Below are positions 1 through 12,552 of a DNA stretch of 64,000 nucleotides, piece by piece; position 1 is the stretch's first letter; every line of letters starts with the position of its first letter. The notes beneath the pieces were generated by a model. That model was not told the origin of the DNA and did not search any database. It worked only from the letters and a program-made list of their open reading frames with translations. The stretch is from Acanthosoma haemorrhoidale. Its lineage: Eukaryota; Arthropoda; Insecta; Hemiptera; Acanthosomatidae. The stretch covers positions 142,039,937 to 142,103,936 of the forward strand of contig OV884011.1 of NCBI GenBank assembly GCA_930367205.1. The letters are read 5' to 3'. A program made the translations under genes and the position numbers.

Positions 1-2949
1 TTACAGAACTTAAATTTTTTTGTTTATTGAAAAAGCGCTTTAAACAGCTCTAAGCTATCATCTACAGTTACCTCCAATGTGGGCATCTAAAACAATAGCA
101 TCTTTTAGAGAGTCGTAGAGTGAGGAGCGCGGATGTAGAAGCCTTTGTTAAAAGATGAAAAATATACCACTGTTTCAGATGAGCTCTATAACCATGCAAA
201 TCAATTAGCGATAACTGAAGACAACAGCAAGAGCTGCCGAAAGCACTTTTTCAATAAAGAGGAAATTATCAGTTGTGAAAAGGCAATAGAGCAGTTTTAA
301 AATTTTACCATACCATTGCAAAATCCGGCATATGCCTTTTAATACTTGTATAATATTTTGTATGCGGGGCAATAGAGTTAAATGAAGCGTGGAGCCAATT
401 TATTAATCTAGGAACAGGATAAATCTAGGATAGGAATCTGGCAATCAGACATACTCTGTAAGGAAGTAACGGTTTTTAATAGGGACAACATAAGGAAAAA
501 GCAAAAGTACCGACTTCATAAAACATTATTATAAAAAAAGTGCCCTAGCACAAACCGGATGCCTCCCCCCACCCAGGACCAATAAATAGAGAGAAAGTAC
601 CACTCCTTCCTATCGCCAATTAAAACTGATATTGAATGAAACTGGAGATAAGATGCTGTATAGTTTACTAGAAAGAAACTTGTTAGGGACACGAATATCA
701 CTTACGTGTAAGGCGAACGCGAGAAATTGGTGAATATTCCAACGATAACCTGTTAAACGTAATTCCCTACCTTCCTTAAAGTACTATGCTGCAGTGGAAG
801 TAGTTCTTACTTATCCGTAATTATATTAATTTTTTTAATTTAGTTTGTTTTTTCCTTAGGGTTGAGGAAATATACAGTCTACATTCTCATGATCTAGGTT
901 AGTCTTCTGTGTTCTATCTACTGGCAAGCCTAGTAATATCGCACTCATCTATTGTCGTTTTTGGTTCTCTCTGTTGGTAGTAAGACAGAGCCACTATCTG
1001 TTGAACAGTGTACCAGCAGCCTTCAGGGAAGTAACTTACCCTAGTCGGGAATTGAGGGGATCAACCGAAACCTCTAGAAAACCATGCCCCAGAGACATAA
1101 ATTTATAAGTACACACTGTAAAGATGATCTCAATTTTTAAATATTCACTGAAGTTTTCATATAAATAATTAGATCGATAATAAAAATAAAATAATGAAAT
1201 TGGTTTTTATTTGTTTTATCCAAGTATTAACTTCAGGTAATGAATACTAAAGATTCACATAATTTGTAATAAAGCGTTGGTCATGTAATTTTGTTTTATG
1301 ATTTGTTCAACGTTCTCGTTTACCTCAAATTCTTGGGAGTAAACATTGTATCTAAGCAATTTCGAACTCATCGTCAACTTGTATGGTGAGAATAGATTAG
1401 CTTTCTGTTGACAAAAAAATAATTTTCTAACGAATGGGACTGTGCCGATTGATACGTTAGCTAATTCTATAGATTTCTGCTACTGACGCTTAAAACATAT
1501 TTTTACCGTCTACGATTTGTGATCGGGGAATCGTTGTGGTAAACTGTCCCTCAGCTAACAGTCAGGAGAGCCAATAAATTCCAGATTAGTTTTAGAAGTA
1601 CGTATTAGTAGTTTTCAGAACTACGTAACAGTGCGGCAAAATGAAATTATGTTCACGAACTTAGGAAAATTGATTAACAGCACTGAACTATCAAAGATGA
1701 TCTCCTAAACGATAATCCGAAAGATACTTAAATTGTTAAAAGTTTTGCTAGCCCAGTGGTCCGGGTCAGTGGGTTTATGCGAACGGAGTACATACTTGTT
1801 CCCCTAGTTAGGAACCCATCCAGGAAGGCTGTTACGAAGTTTGGATAGCCGTAATTATGATAGGTTCATAAACAACTTTAGCGTGACCCGCTCAGCTCTT
1901 GGTTCTACTTTCATTACATCCTAATTACCATCATGCTAATATTTCATTACAGTTCTTCCGTTTTATTTTACTATCAGTTGAGTATGATTTAATTCGAAAT
2001 AACAACACATGTTAAGCTGTGACGTAGTTCGTGATACTTGTATTTCAGTTAGATTAACGTTAGCCCTATAATGGATAGACTTTATTACTGAGTTGGCCCA
2101 TGGGTCTGAAGTCTTTCTATTGGTGAATTCCTTACAATTTTTTTACAAACATATATTAAATTATAAATCATATGACGACCTAGGGTTGTCGTAAGGGTGC
2201 GTAGCGATCCTTTAACGTTAAATATGTTTTTATTTTTTATTTTAGTACTGTATTCAAGTGGCTGTTTATTTATCTTCACGAGGCTAAGTTAACATTGACC
2301 AAAATAATAGACATAGAAAGTACAAATAAAATATCCAAGGATAATTTCTCAGCGTGAATTCCTTAAAAGTACATAACGTGTGTTGAAACATTACTTTTTA
2401 AATAATTGTAAACAATCTCGATCACTAAAAATAAACTTTTCAACCCCGTCCAAAAAATAAAATAAAAATAAACAGATAAAATGGAATAACTAGAAGAGTA
2501 ACCTAAAATTAACTCCAATGTACTAAATACGCGATTCAATAACTCATACGGAACAATTCGTTGAAAATAAAAACCCAACGAAACACTATAAAACATATCA
2601 TTAAACGTTAAAGAGGTTTTGAGCTAGAGGATGAGAAACCTTAAAAGTTACTGAATCAGATTCAAATTTTTTCACGTAATTTATTTTTCCTGATATTGCA
2701 TTTCACATTTTTATAAGTTTGAAGAACATACAGACAGAATGAATACTAAGCCTTTCCTTTGGGCTTTGCAATTATTTTTTTCTTAACCCATGAGTGCGAT
2801 AAAGTAAAATTTTTATTTTGCTATAACTGTTTATAGATTAAGCCCATATTTGGTTGACTTTTTAACCTTTCATTGCGAATTGTTCCGTATGGAACAAGTT
2901 TATGTTTCCGGATTAACTTATATTTTCTACTTGGGAATACCTTAAGCTC
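1..2949. other. AT-rich intronic sequence, no gene recognised
   Basis: Very AT-rich with many stops in all frames. A short plus-strand open stretch at about 185-298 reads like protein (ELYNHANQLAITED, then HFFNKEEIISCEKAIEQF) but matches nothing I know. It may be a scrap of a transposon ORF. The missing C-terminal exon of the adhesion gene was looked for here and not found. Confidence 0.5.
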
Positions 2950-3072
2950 GTGCGATAAAATGAGTAGCTACTACAGGTACTGCTAGTAAAAGATCCGCTC
3001 ACCCCAAATAATTTCCTTTATTTTTCCCCTTATCCATAATCTTAAAAATATGAGAGCTAAGAAAAAAAAAAA
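2950..3072 (+). repeat. SINE/LINE-tail repeat (family C), diverged copy
   Basis: About 100 nt ending in an A-run. It contains TTTCCTTTATTTTTCC and GAGAGCTAAG followed by poly(A), matching the better preserved copy at 32295-32499 in order and spacing. The 5' boundary is approximate and no clear target duplication remains. Confidence 0.5.
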
Positions 3073-4208
3073 TGGAGCTAAAGTACGTAAACAATGGAGT
3101 AGTTAACCCTGTTTAGAAGACCGAAAAAAGTGGTGCGAGGTAACATTGCATTGTAAATAGGCTATACTTACTATAACTATGGAGGCATCCACGTTAAACC
3201 TTATGTGTGTAAAGGGTCGACGTAGATTTATTAATAATTTTTGAGTATAAACAATTACAAATCGTCTTCATTTTACTGTTGGATTCCCACCAATTTTAAT
3301 TTATCATCAATCCGAGTGTATGAAGTGTTATCTATGAGCAATATCGGGCAGTCTTTCAATAGCTGCTTTTAGAAGAATGCCGGGTCAACCTATTCGAGTG
3401 TTGTCGAATTCAGCTCGAACTATTTCGGATCGATTGAATCATTTTTACGACCCCTGTTTTCGAAACATACTGACAGTCAGAAGGGCCTCTCCCTTTGGAC
3501 CAGATATTATTCTACTACAAATACTTTTATACAATAGAGGAATATCTTTTTTCATACCCAAGAGCCTAAACCGTGAAGAGACACAATACTCTAGGGGCAC
3601 GCAACGTACGTCGTACGAGTAGACATTTATTACCAGCTCTATTTACGATATCTGAACTCGTTCCCTCGCCGTGCACCCTCTGACAGTTACATCTCCATCC
3701 CTGGGGGGGGGGTGCTCAGTCCTTGCCCTTCGTAGAGAGAAATTTAGGGCGCCTTAAAAACAGACCAGAAACGTCCCCCTTTCCGAATCCCAAGGAATGA
3801 AATCTCTTTTCTTATGTGTGAAAAAATCATAAAAATGGTAATGACTAATTTCATATCTATGGCCCTGCATATGCGATCATAACATAATAAAGAAAAAAAA
3901 TCGGATCTTATAATGCACTCATTCGATTCTGAGTTATTATTGATAGGGATATTTTTCTAAGAATTGTTAAGACTGTTGTTTAAAGAAGAGCTTCAACTTC
4001 TAGGTTTACTTAGGTCCTTAAAAATATACAAACGTCAGCTCAAATACCAAGCGATTAGCTAAAAAATTGCACATGTTGGTCAGCAAAAAGGCTGACAGAT
4101 GTTATGATAATAAGGAAATAAAGACAGATCCTTTCTGGAAACAGAGAAAGGGTTTTTGAGCAGCCTACGGTGAATGAATTCATTCGCCGTAGACATATCA
4201 AATTCTTC
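3073..4208. other. Intronic sequence, no gene recognised
   Basis: Holds an 81-codon open stretch at 3377-3622 (MPGQPIRVLSNSARTI...) without recognisable domains, and a G-run near 3706-3715. Moderately higher GC around 3650-3800 suggests an old insertion, but I cannot name it. Confidence 0.35.
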
Positions 4209-4400
4209 GATTCGTTACAATAAATGACAAACCCCGTGTTTAACACGATTACTCCCGCTCCGTTCCCCTATCGATGGCAGAAGGCTGTCGAGGCAGGAAC
4301 GCTCTAATTTTACGTTAGTATGTTAATTTAGTTTTAGTCCCTTTTTGTAACCCGGATGTGAGCCCCATCACCTAGTCCTGTTTCAGTTTATATAATTTTA
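4209..4400 (+). mobile_element. LINE family A, 3' remnant (copy 1)
   Basis: Resembles the end of the better copy at 44400-44560: the segment ending GTGTTTAACAC, then ATCGATGGCAG, CTGTCGAGG, TTAGTTTTAGT and GTGAGCCCCATCACC in the same order. It breaks off before the stem-loop tail. Heavily decayed and non-coding. Confidence 0.6.
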
Positions 4401-7212
4401 CCAGATAGAAAGATAATGTTAATTTTTAAGATATGCACCCCATATGTTCTGTAGTAGAAGAGCCACCCACAGCTCATATATATTGATTTAAAGTTTATTA
4501 TTTTAAAAATATTAAAAGTAGGGTTTAAGACAAAAAAAATAAATAAAAAAAAACTGCTATCATGATTGCATATCATGCACCCTTCATAAATTTATTTCAT
4601 ATCCTTATTACATCCGGCTCGAGGATATTTGCAATGCTGTTGATTGGATATTTGTCTCTATAACCAATTCCGTATCACGATACGTGGGCGAATTATTCTA
4701 GTAATGTATATTGTATTTTTTTTTGTGTCTATTAAAAAAAAAAAAGGACATGATGCAGTTGTGTCTTATTTGAAACATAATGGCCTCTCAAAACCTCTTC
4801 GTAACATCGAACGGCTCTTATTAGGTCTGTCAAAATAAAATTTTTTTTAAAATCCATGTTTCTGCCTCAAAAAAAAAGAAAACACATGAAAATAATATCC
4901 ACCTTAGTAAAAAATGTGTAAGTGTTAAAATTTAATTAGTTAGCATTAATAACAAAATATTTTTTTGTCTAAATTTTGAGTAGGGTATAAAATTAAAGAT
5001 CTAGACAATAAATTAATATGATTAACAATAAATAATTTGTAATTTTGTTTAACTATTATGGCAAAAGCTATTAATACTGTAACATTGTGTTCACAACTTT
5101 AACTTTACTAGTCTTTTTGCATTACATTTTACATACCAACTTAAATAATAATGTGTCATTATGAAATGAATCATTAATAATAAAATTAATATTTTTCTAT
5201 GATATAGAAATTTTGTACACCTAGTTTCACCTAGAGGAATGATATTTTACTTGATGACTTAAAGAGAATAAAAAATAAAAAGAACCGTATGAAAAATTAA
5301 TGTAATTTATTTAATTGTTATAAGAAATTACGTATCGCTGTCTAAGTGCATTTTGTGATAGACCCTACAGCAGTCACGCATTAAGTAATTTATCAAATTG
5401 ATTTGTAACATGTTTTAACCTGTGCACTTAGCCATCGATATTTTCGTGTCATGTTAAGTAGAGAATAAAATTAAATAGCTCGACGTCATGATTAATTATA
5501 AATATTTGGTAAATAATAATATGTAATAGGCGAAACGTCGATTGCTGATGTAATATCAATGATAAATGAAATTTTGGTAGAAACGTTTTTATTTGAAAAC
5601 TAATTTTCGTATAGTATAACTATCAATATACACTTATCACTATTGAGGGTTACTATGAAAATAATTTAATATGCATTATTTGTCGGGGCTTTCATGTACT
5701 TTTGCAAAAAGCCATTAAAAAAGAGCTTTTTTTTTTTTTGCAAAAATGCCAATAAAACCCTTAATCCAAAAGAGAGACGTATTATTATCAATATTGTTGA
5801 GAGCTAGTGGGGGCAGAGACTGGGGTATGTAAAATATGCAATGAACGGCCGCTGGAGAGGAACGTGATGGAGGCAACGTGATGCATCTAGCATTTCCCAG
5901 GCCTCTGAAATATTTGCCTAGATGGGCCACCGCGCGCTCCTGGAGAATGAGGGGAGTTGCTGGAGGCCGTTCAGTGTCGAGCAATTCCACTGGAAGTTGT
6001 GAAAAATTACAGTGCTGCATCTGCAGAATCTTTTTTTTTTTTTTTTTACTTGTTCTCAGCTCTTTCCTGTAAGGGGGAGTGGTGGCCTTGAGTGAGCCAG
6101 TTGCAGTAAGCTTCTGGATTACAACTGGATTGTACGTGTCACATGTTCAAAGCTATATCATTTTTTCTTTGAGAGATTCATTGATTTTTTTCAAAATAAC
6201 CAATGTTATAGTGGTGATATTTAACGACGAATTAGGAAATTAAAAGGGTGTGATTGAACCCTTCTCAAATTGGTGCTGTTTTGTTTTTAGATCACTGACG
6301 TTTCGGCTAATCCTCCATCGTGAAGGTCCACTTTCATATCAAATACATTTAAAGTCGCTTATGTTAATAATAATAAAAACTTAAAAAATGATTAATTTCA
6401 AGACAGAAAATAAAATTTCATGACATTTAGTTGGGTAAAATTTAATCATATCATATGTATTAACTAATTAACAATACCTTAATGATTCAACTCTGAGTTC
6501 AAGGTGTAATGTATTATAGGTTTGTTGGATTTATCTTTATTCTGTACTCTAGCTATGAGGCTTAATTGAAGGTTACCTAAAGAATGCCACTATCTTCCAG
6601 GGTACATTCAGCTTGATCTATTGATTCATAAGGATCGATTCCTGCTTGACAGCTCTCTAATTAATCCTAAGGTGTCCCGGTGGGGTGACTCTGCAGTGGG
6701 ACGTCATTTCATTAATGTGAGTACTTTAAGGAATGGTTCAATATCGACCAAATAATAATAAACTATAGCCCATTGTTACAGCGGAACAAACAGAAATCCA
6801 CAAATTATTGAAGAAACAGTTCCCAATCATTGTCCGACAATACCTATCTATCTTTGTAGTATTTCATATCGGTGTATTTTTGGGCATAACCATAACATTA
6901 CAGCACAGATGATAATATTCTGAATGTAATTTCCAATGTAAATTTGAGCCGTTTGACCGTTTAACCATGTTTATTTCCATGAAATTGTATTCTATGAGAC
7001 TTTATTTTATTTAAAAATCTATTAATTAATACTAGTGGACTATTCACAAAGGAGTCTACTGTGATAATAATACGATTATCGCATAAAAATGGGTCAACAA
7101 TGATTGTTAAAATTTGGATCATATGCTTTAGCTATGATAAAACACTCAAGACCCTTAAAAGTGTTACTAACAGATTTATTAATGTAATTAAATATATAAA
7201 AAAACCACTTAC
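4401..7212. other. AT-rich intronic sequence with a GC-richer island at 5810-6110
   Basis: The island has open frames on both strands (5878-6072 plus, 5715-6020 minus), a 17-nt T run after CTGCAGAATC, and short inverted arms GAACGGCC/GGCCGTTC. None of its frames resembles a known protein. The rest is low-complexity AT-rich DNA, apart from the hairpin repeat at 6292-6328. Confidence 0.4.
6292..6328 (-). repeat. Hairpin repeat (family D), copy on minus strand
   Basis: On the minus strand it reads CTTCACGATGGAGGATTAGC followed by CGAAACGTCAGTG. This is the same arrangement (purine-rich lead, hairpin, CGAAA) as the copies at 12.55, 15.11, 34.46 and 56.02 kb, though its stem is less regular. Confidence 0.45.
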
Positions 7213-7340
7213 CATTATTTTCCTGTAGAGCAGTCTTACTTCCTCCAAAGGTGGGTAACTCTCGACGATCCATGTTAAATTGTAAGTGTCCCTTGCCCTG
7301 CTGAAGGGTGCAGACCTGAACTGAGCTGGGCTTGGCCGAC
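7213..7340 (-). CDS. Internal exon: start of FN3-like domain, lachesin/klingon-like adhesion protein
   Basis: The exon is 128 nt and sits in a reading frame whose open stretch is too short to be conspicuous. The minus-strand acceptor is ATGTTACAG|GT and the donor is ATAATG|GTAAGT. Taking the single G left over from the 22719 exon makes a Gly codon, giving the join ELS-G-RPSP. It then encodes RPSPAQFRSAPF, DTYNLTWIVESYPPLEEVRL and LLYRKIM. The Y-N-L-T-W...PPL.E..LLYR pattern is that of the first strands of the FN3-like module following the third Ig domain in klingon/CG34353-type proteins. The exon leaves in phase 0, so at least one more exon completing this module must follow. Two overlapping minus-strand frames here (for example one with LQFNMDRREL) are shadows. 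The phase agreement across all three exons is the main support. Confidence 0.88.
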
Positions 7341-8024
7341 CTGTAACATTTGATAGATGTTCTTGTAAAAAGATACATAATTTTTTCTGATCTGCAAAAT
7401 AATTTCATAAAAAAAGGACGGAATATTATTTTTCACAAGCCATCCTTTTGAGATCGCAGGTGTATTTTCTAGAAAGGTAGTAAACTTACCTTCATTTGAA
7501 ATTTTCAAGGGCAAGAAATTACGTCTGAAATTATTATCATCCGCTGTATGGAAGATGATTTTATTTTAAATTAAAATTCCCTCTCATGGCAGAATACCAA
7601 CCCTTTGCACCGGTGTTGGTTCTAGAACTTTATCGTTCCGCTTCCGTGGTCCTTCAGAGTTTCGGTTTTTTTTATTATTATGTTATCACTCTGCTTGTGT
7701 GGTCTCTACTGTCACTGTGAGCCCTATGTTAGACTCAGAGACATGGAATTGTTACAGTGAGATTTCATTTGATGACTCGATGACAAGAAAAATATTCCCC
7801 TCTCCACGATATGCAGTATATCAAATAAATTAACTCAACTCGCTGAATAATAAACTGTTGCATAGCGATTATGATAAAACAAAGTCATTTGAATCGGGTT
7901 AGTAACTTAAACTGCGCTTAGTCTTAAAGTAACTTAGTCTTAAGTAACTTAAATCTCGCTTAGTTAAATCTATCAAATTTTATCTTAAAATTATATATAT
8001 TTTTAAAATGGATTGATTAATTGA

Positions 8025-8282
8025 TTAATGCACGGCCGGAGGCTCAATCAAAGCCCCATTTTGAGATAAATAACAGCTGATTGCAGTTAAATTTTCTAAC
8101 TCCACTCCAGGTTTGGTTTTAAACATCCGTTCGACTGTATGGTCCAGCAAGTTCTGTAGGGGCACCTCAGCGAATGCATCCTTAATGTTACAGTCTAGAC
8201 TGGGGTCCTTTTACGCTAACATCAAGTCTTAGTAGCTGGGAAATATCGGGCACCCGACGTTTTTGGCCCCATTCCTGATCAC
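8025..8282 (-). pseudogene. Unidentified protein-coding remnant with one frameshift
   Basis: On the minus strand an open stretch reads DQEWGQKRRVPDIS, then QLLRLDVSVKGPQSRL and a stop. A one-base shift near 8208 moves into a second frame reading DPSLDCNIKDAFAEV, LQNLLDHTVERMF, VELENLTAISCYLS, NGALIEPPAVH and a TAA at 8027-8025. Together that is about 80 residues of normal protein composition in a region otherwise full of stops, which suggests a decayed exon, retrocopy or transposon ORF. I do not recognise the family. No convincing acceptor or donor frames it, so it is unlikely to be an exon of the surrounding adhesion gene. Confidence 0.4.
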
Positions 8283-8285
8283 CTC

Positions 8286-10734
8286 ATATACTGCTACTTG
8301 GTGAGTTTAGCTTGAATAAAAATAGATAACGTTACATCGACAATGAAAGCTGTATGATCGTGTTTAGAACTGGTGAAGGACGCTCCCTTATTTATCAAGC
8401 CTTGAGGGCAGGATGCTTAAAGATTGCGAACTTAGCTCCACTGACGTCTTTAGGCACAATCTTCGAAGTTTATAGTTGGTCTTAAATGGCAAGTATGCCT
8501 TTTTACAGAAAAAAACGCAGGGTAGAAAGAATCACAGAATATATTTAGTATTTGCTCAAATCATATTACAATATGACTTATTGGGTATATTTGATACGCA
8601 AGTACTGTTACAAAATCAATATTACGGTAAATAATTTTAGACAAGAACATCTAAGGTAAGCAAATTTTCGAAAAAATGATGTAACTTTAATGAAATATAC
8701 GATTTTTCACATTTAAGTGGTGTTTACACACCTTAAACATTTGCTTTTTTTTATCGGAAGTGTCAAAAGGAGCCGATCAAAAATTTCACTTTCGGAAAAT
8801 GGTTTGTATCCGCCTCTGCCCCAATATGCGACGCCTGTTTAATACGTACCTTGTGTCGGCACTTCAGTTCAGTATTGTCTCAATCAAGTAATTAAAATCT
8901 CATTCTCAGTGTTGTACTGTGTGTACTATGTAATGTTTGTGTCTAAGACAAATTTCATGGATAGACATACGAAATTGAACCATACTGGGAAATGTAATAC
9001 AAGAAGTAAAAAAGTACTGAGCCGTTAGAGATCAAACTATTTATTGGGTGAAATAGCTTATCGCAGAAAATCCTATCGGAGAAAAATTAATATTCTTCCT
9101 ATCATCGACTATTGTAGCAGGAACAGGAAGCCTTCAAACTTAGCCGGAAAAACAACTGTTTTGTGACCGTACTTTCAGAGTGAAACACACTCTATAAAAA
9201 GGCTAACAAAGTATTAGAGTAGCCAATGAGGTTTTGTGAGGAGGGGTTACATCCACTTAGAGTTGTTCCTCCTCACAAAGGAGTATATAGGGGGGACTCT
9301 GAAACTGCTTTCAATTTAGACGGACTTCCTAGTGTTAATTATCGTTTTTTTCTTAAAAAAATAGGGAATATAATTCATTAATAACAGCAATGTTGAAGAA
9401 ATAGAATTAAATAAGAAATATATTACCGGAAAGTAAATGATGATCGGTTCATTGACAAAAGTCCTATATATTTATAGATGTACAACTCATCTACATGATC
9501 TTAAATTTAAATTGAAATAAGTCACTGTGGTGTAAAAATAATGTGAATGAAATCGGCTCTGTATTCATTAAATAAATTGTTTCTCCTTTGGACTTTTAAG
9601 TTTTAATGAACCAATGCTCAAAAGTTACTTTTTAAGGCGAATAACGGAAGAAGCTCCATAATCAATTCTACATCCAACAATCAGTCAAAATATTTAATTT
9701 AAATTCATAGTGGCTCTAGGATCCATTCGACTCCCTTACTCGCCAGAGAATGGGTTTAATCATGGATTTAAACACGGGTTCTAACTAGGGTACGCTGCCA
9801 CAGCACGTGTCAGTGGAATGTGAAATACGTGGCACACCTGGAAGTGGTTCAAAATAAACTGCATCATTGAAGCAGTCGGTTATCAACAGTAAATTGTTGA
9901 GTGACTAAAGCTAGGGGAGTCTCTTAATCAAGAGACTTAATCAACTCCGGGACCCACCGATGAACTGTAGCAAGGGTTGTACAGAACCACCGAAAAAAGG
10001 ATTTTATCATTTATACTTCATTATTCAAGTCGAAGATATTTAAATTTAATATTTGAAACTAATGAATATAGGCATGATTAGATTTTAACTTTATTAAACG
10101 ATTTCTAAGAAGTAGGAGTATAAATTCACAGAATTTATTGTTCTTATCAGCTCGTCAGGTGAAAAACCGTCCCTCTACAGTGAACTCATCTTAACCGTGA
10201 AGTAGGTTTGATGGCGAATCGAATGGGTGTTAGAAGGCTTAACTCTTATCGGTGGATTCGTATGTTAGTCCTAAATAATAATTATATGTGGATAGGGCAC
10301 CCATCATTGCTTATAAATAATTTTAGTATATATATCTGATAACACCGTACATTATGTATACAAACGAAGTAAATTTGCGGGGACTAGGCCTGAGTTTACT
10401 AAAAATACTTCTTGTTCTGAGACTAATACGACAAGAACAGAACACAAGTTACCATTTAAGACAATTTAAAACAAATGACCTTAAGCCTTCACAATGTATT
10501 TCTGATTGGTATTTATCCCAGTATTTGAAGTTACCCCTAGTTCATGCATCTTGTGAACTTGAAACACTAAAAAAGTTAGGCCCAACTTTATCCGTTCCTA
10601 GTTTTACAAATCTTCTAAATTAACCACTGGAAAGTCAAATTAACTTAGCTTAACTATTTGGCCATTTTATTTCTTATCATATTTTACTAACTTTGTTGGT
10701 ACGATTTGGTTGCTACCAGGAAATTCAAAGTGTC
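8286..10734. other. Intronic sequence, no gene recognised
   Basis: AT-rich, with the inverted repeat at 9233-9279 and an 89-codon open stretch at 10354-10623 (plus) that has no recognisable domain. The latter lies just beside a minus-strand LINE remnant, so it may be antisense to repeat sequence. Confidence 0.4.
9233..9279. repeat. 12-bp perfect inverted repeat (hairpin)
   Basis: TTTGTGAGGAGG (9233-9244) and CCTCCTCACAAA (9268-9279) are perfect reverse complements around a 23-nt loop. A TATA-like CTATAAAAAGG lies about 40 nt upstream. The sequence is GC-richer than its surroundings. Function unknown; it may belong to an old transposon. Confidence 0.5.
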
Positions 10735-10885
10735 TTGTGCTCATTATCGCAGTCGCTAAGGGCTTTTTCCTTGGTGCCGGATACTCCAGTGCCCTTCCTT
10801 TATTGTTTTTAAAATAGACATTCTATCAGGAAATGTTCCACCGTAAGGCGTTGTTTGCAAAAATCGCAAGTGGGGGGGGGATTAA
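10735..10885 (-). mobile_element. LINE remnant: C-terminal zinc-knuckle-like motif of ORF2
   Basis: The minus strand reads CDFCKQRLTVEHFLIECLF and then a stop. C-x2-C followed by LTVEH-x3-E-C is the conserved tail beyond the RNase H domain in many insect non-LTR retrotransposons. The rest is degraded. Boundaries are approximate. Confidence 0.6.
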
Positions 10886-11159
10886 ATAAAAAGGAGGAGT
10901 GAACAAAGGAAATGTGTACAACTTCATTCATACCTGCCACTGAAAGTTGATTTTTGTAAACATTATTTATTGATTCACAACGTGACTAGCGTCATATCCA
11001 GGAGGTGTGCTGTAAATAGGAAAAATTAGCATGTCTGAGACATGAAGACAGAGGACATTCAGTGATTCTTCCTCTATATTGCTGAAGGTAAGTATGAGGA
11101 TATTTTAATGGTATTATTTTTAAAGATCTCTATTCAAAATTCTTCTTACTTGTCGTTGA

Positions 11160-11310
11160 ATGCTACTATATAAATCAGGTTAAGACAGTCCTTGGATCAG
11201 TGCGTATACCTGTACCATGTCCGCGCAGTTTGCCGTGAAAGTTTTTGTATAATGTCCTAATGCAGTCAAGAACGTAATGAATGTTTAGGTCATTGTGAGG
11301 GGTATGAAAC
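11160..11310 (-). mobile_element. Jockey-like LINE remnant, C-terminal ORF2 segment
   Basis: The minus strand can be read as NDLNIHYVLDCIRTLYKNFH followed by GKLRGH. This is the DL-x-I...I......F...L..H pattern just upstream of the stop in Jockey-type ORF2. The same block recurs at 22.2-22.5 kb. Frames are broken outside this stretch. Confidence 0.55.
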
Positions 11311-11544
11311 AATAAATAAGGAGAGAAAAACCTAAAATATACATCAACATTGGCTTGAAAAGGTGGGAGGAGTGGTCTCTATTTTGTTTTGTTATGGAAC
11401 ATCTTTGAAGATCTTATGTATAATTTTCAGGTAGATGAGATTGAAAAATGAAACTTTTATGTTCCTAAGAAGTGACATTACCCGCAAGTGCTACAGAACA
11501 GCAATATGCCGCGTTACTAACTAACATCAAGCCCTCGTGATGAT

Positions 11545-11960
11545 GCAGACCCCCCCCCCTGGTGCGAATTAATAACTCCTGAGCCTACTAAATACCTCAC
11601 TTATCTCCTCCATCATTGGTCGGTGGAATTCATTAACCCGGGATTAGGGCTAAGCCGAAAATAATCTGCCTTGGAAGCCAACGAACCAGACGGTGTTTAT
11701 TCCTGCACCTCGCCCCTCGACGAGGCGAACCCAACAAACAACCCCTTCTTGCTCGGGTCGGAATTATTTAGTAGAGTGGCTCTTATCTGTTTTATCGTGC
11801 CCCCGAGGGCTACTTTGATTCTGGGGGTGGCAAGGCTTTGATTCCAGGAGGTTCGGGGCGATCGAGCCTCTAACTCGGGCAGAACTATCCAGCCGTTCTA
11901 AGTTGAATTAGGACTCCAAAGGAGATACAGTTAGCTTACCGAGGTCAAAGGGACCTGATA
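11545..11960. other. GC-rich island, probable unclassified repeat
   Basis: Starts after a C-run (about 11551-11560). It stands out from the AT-rich surroundings with segments such as CACCTCGCCCCTCGACGAGG and GGGGCGATCGAGCC. No frame is recognisably coding. A minus-strand open stretch at 11945-12181 adjoins it. Most likely the remains of a transposon or LTR that I cannot assign. Confidence 0.35.
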
Positions 11961-12552
11961 CCCCTACCTGAAACCTCAAGGCCTCTATAACGTCTTAAGC
12001 GGTGCTCGGCTTGAATATTGCTGGTATTTACTGAGTAATAGCGGTTTCTTTGGGATATTTGCCGTTTGCGGGTAATCAATAAATTGTAATCACTCATTGA
12101 AAATAAGTTGTCCACACTTTTTACATCACCATCATTAGAAGAACGGGTACTTAAAAAATACTCAGTAACGTTTAAAATCAAAATTTAAGAAACTAAAATG
12201 AATTTTCCCATTAAAATAAAAAATAAGGTTAGCTATAGCTTCTTAGGTGAGCTATAGTACCAATCACACAGTATATCAGTCAATAGTCACAGTGTATGAA
12301 ACGTGAAATTGAAATCCCTACGAAAGTGAATACTAATTAATAAACAATACGCTCATTCTGGTCAAATCAGAATTTATTTTATGATGTCACAAGCGATTAC
12401 GGCAGCCATTCTACCACCCTCGAATACCTCATAAATTAAACGATAGGATAAGGATAGGTTTAAAAGTAAAACGCTAATTTACTTCTACAATACTAACGCA
12501 ATCAGATAATTTTCATTTAAGTAACATTTATTCTATATAATAATTTACTTTA

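Noticed and set aside
5715..6072. Gene in the 5.8-6.1 kb GC-rich island
   Set aside because: Open frames on both strands lack recognisable domains, start context or splice sites; composition alone is not enough.
6560..6640. Possible FN3 continuation exon (minus strand reads MYPGR, stop, WHS)
   Set aside because: The resemblance to the expected PG-x-WHD stretch is short, contains a stop and has no acceptor or donor in the right phase.
7094..7514. Two minus-strand open frames over the 7.2-kb exon (79 and 104 codons)
   Set aside because: They are in the wrong frames. The third frame, bounded by an acceptor and a GTAAGT donor in matching phase, encodes the FN3-like sequence.
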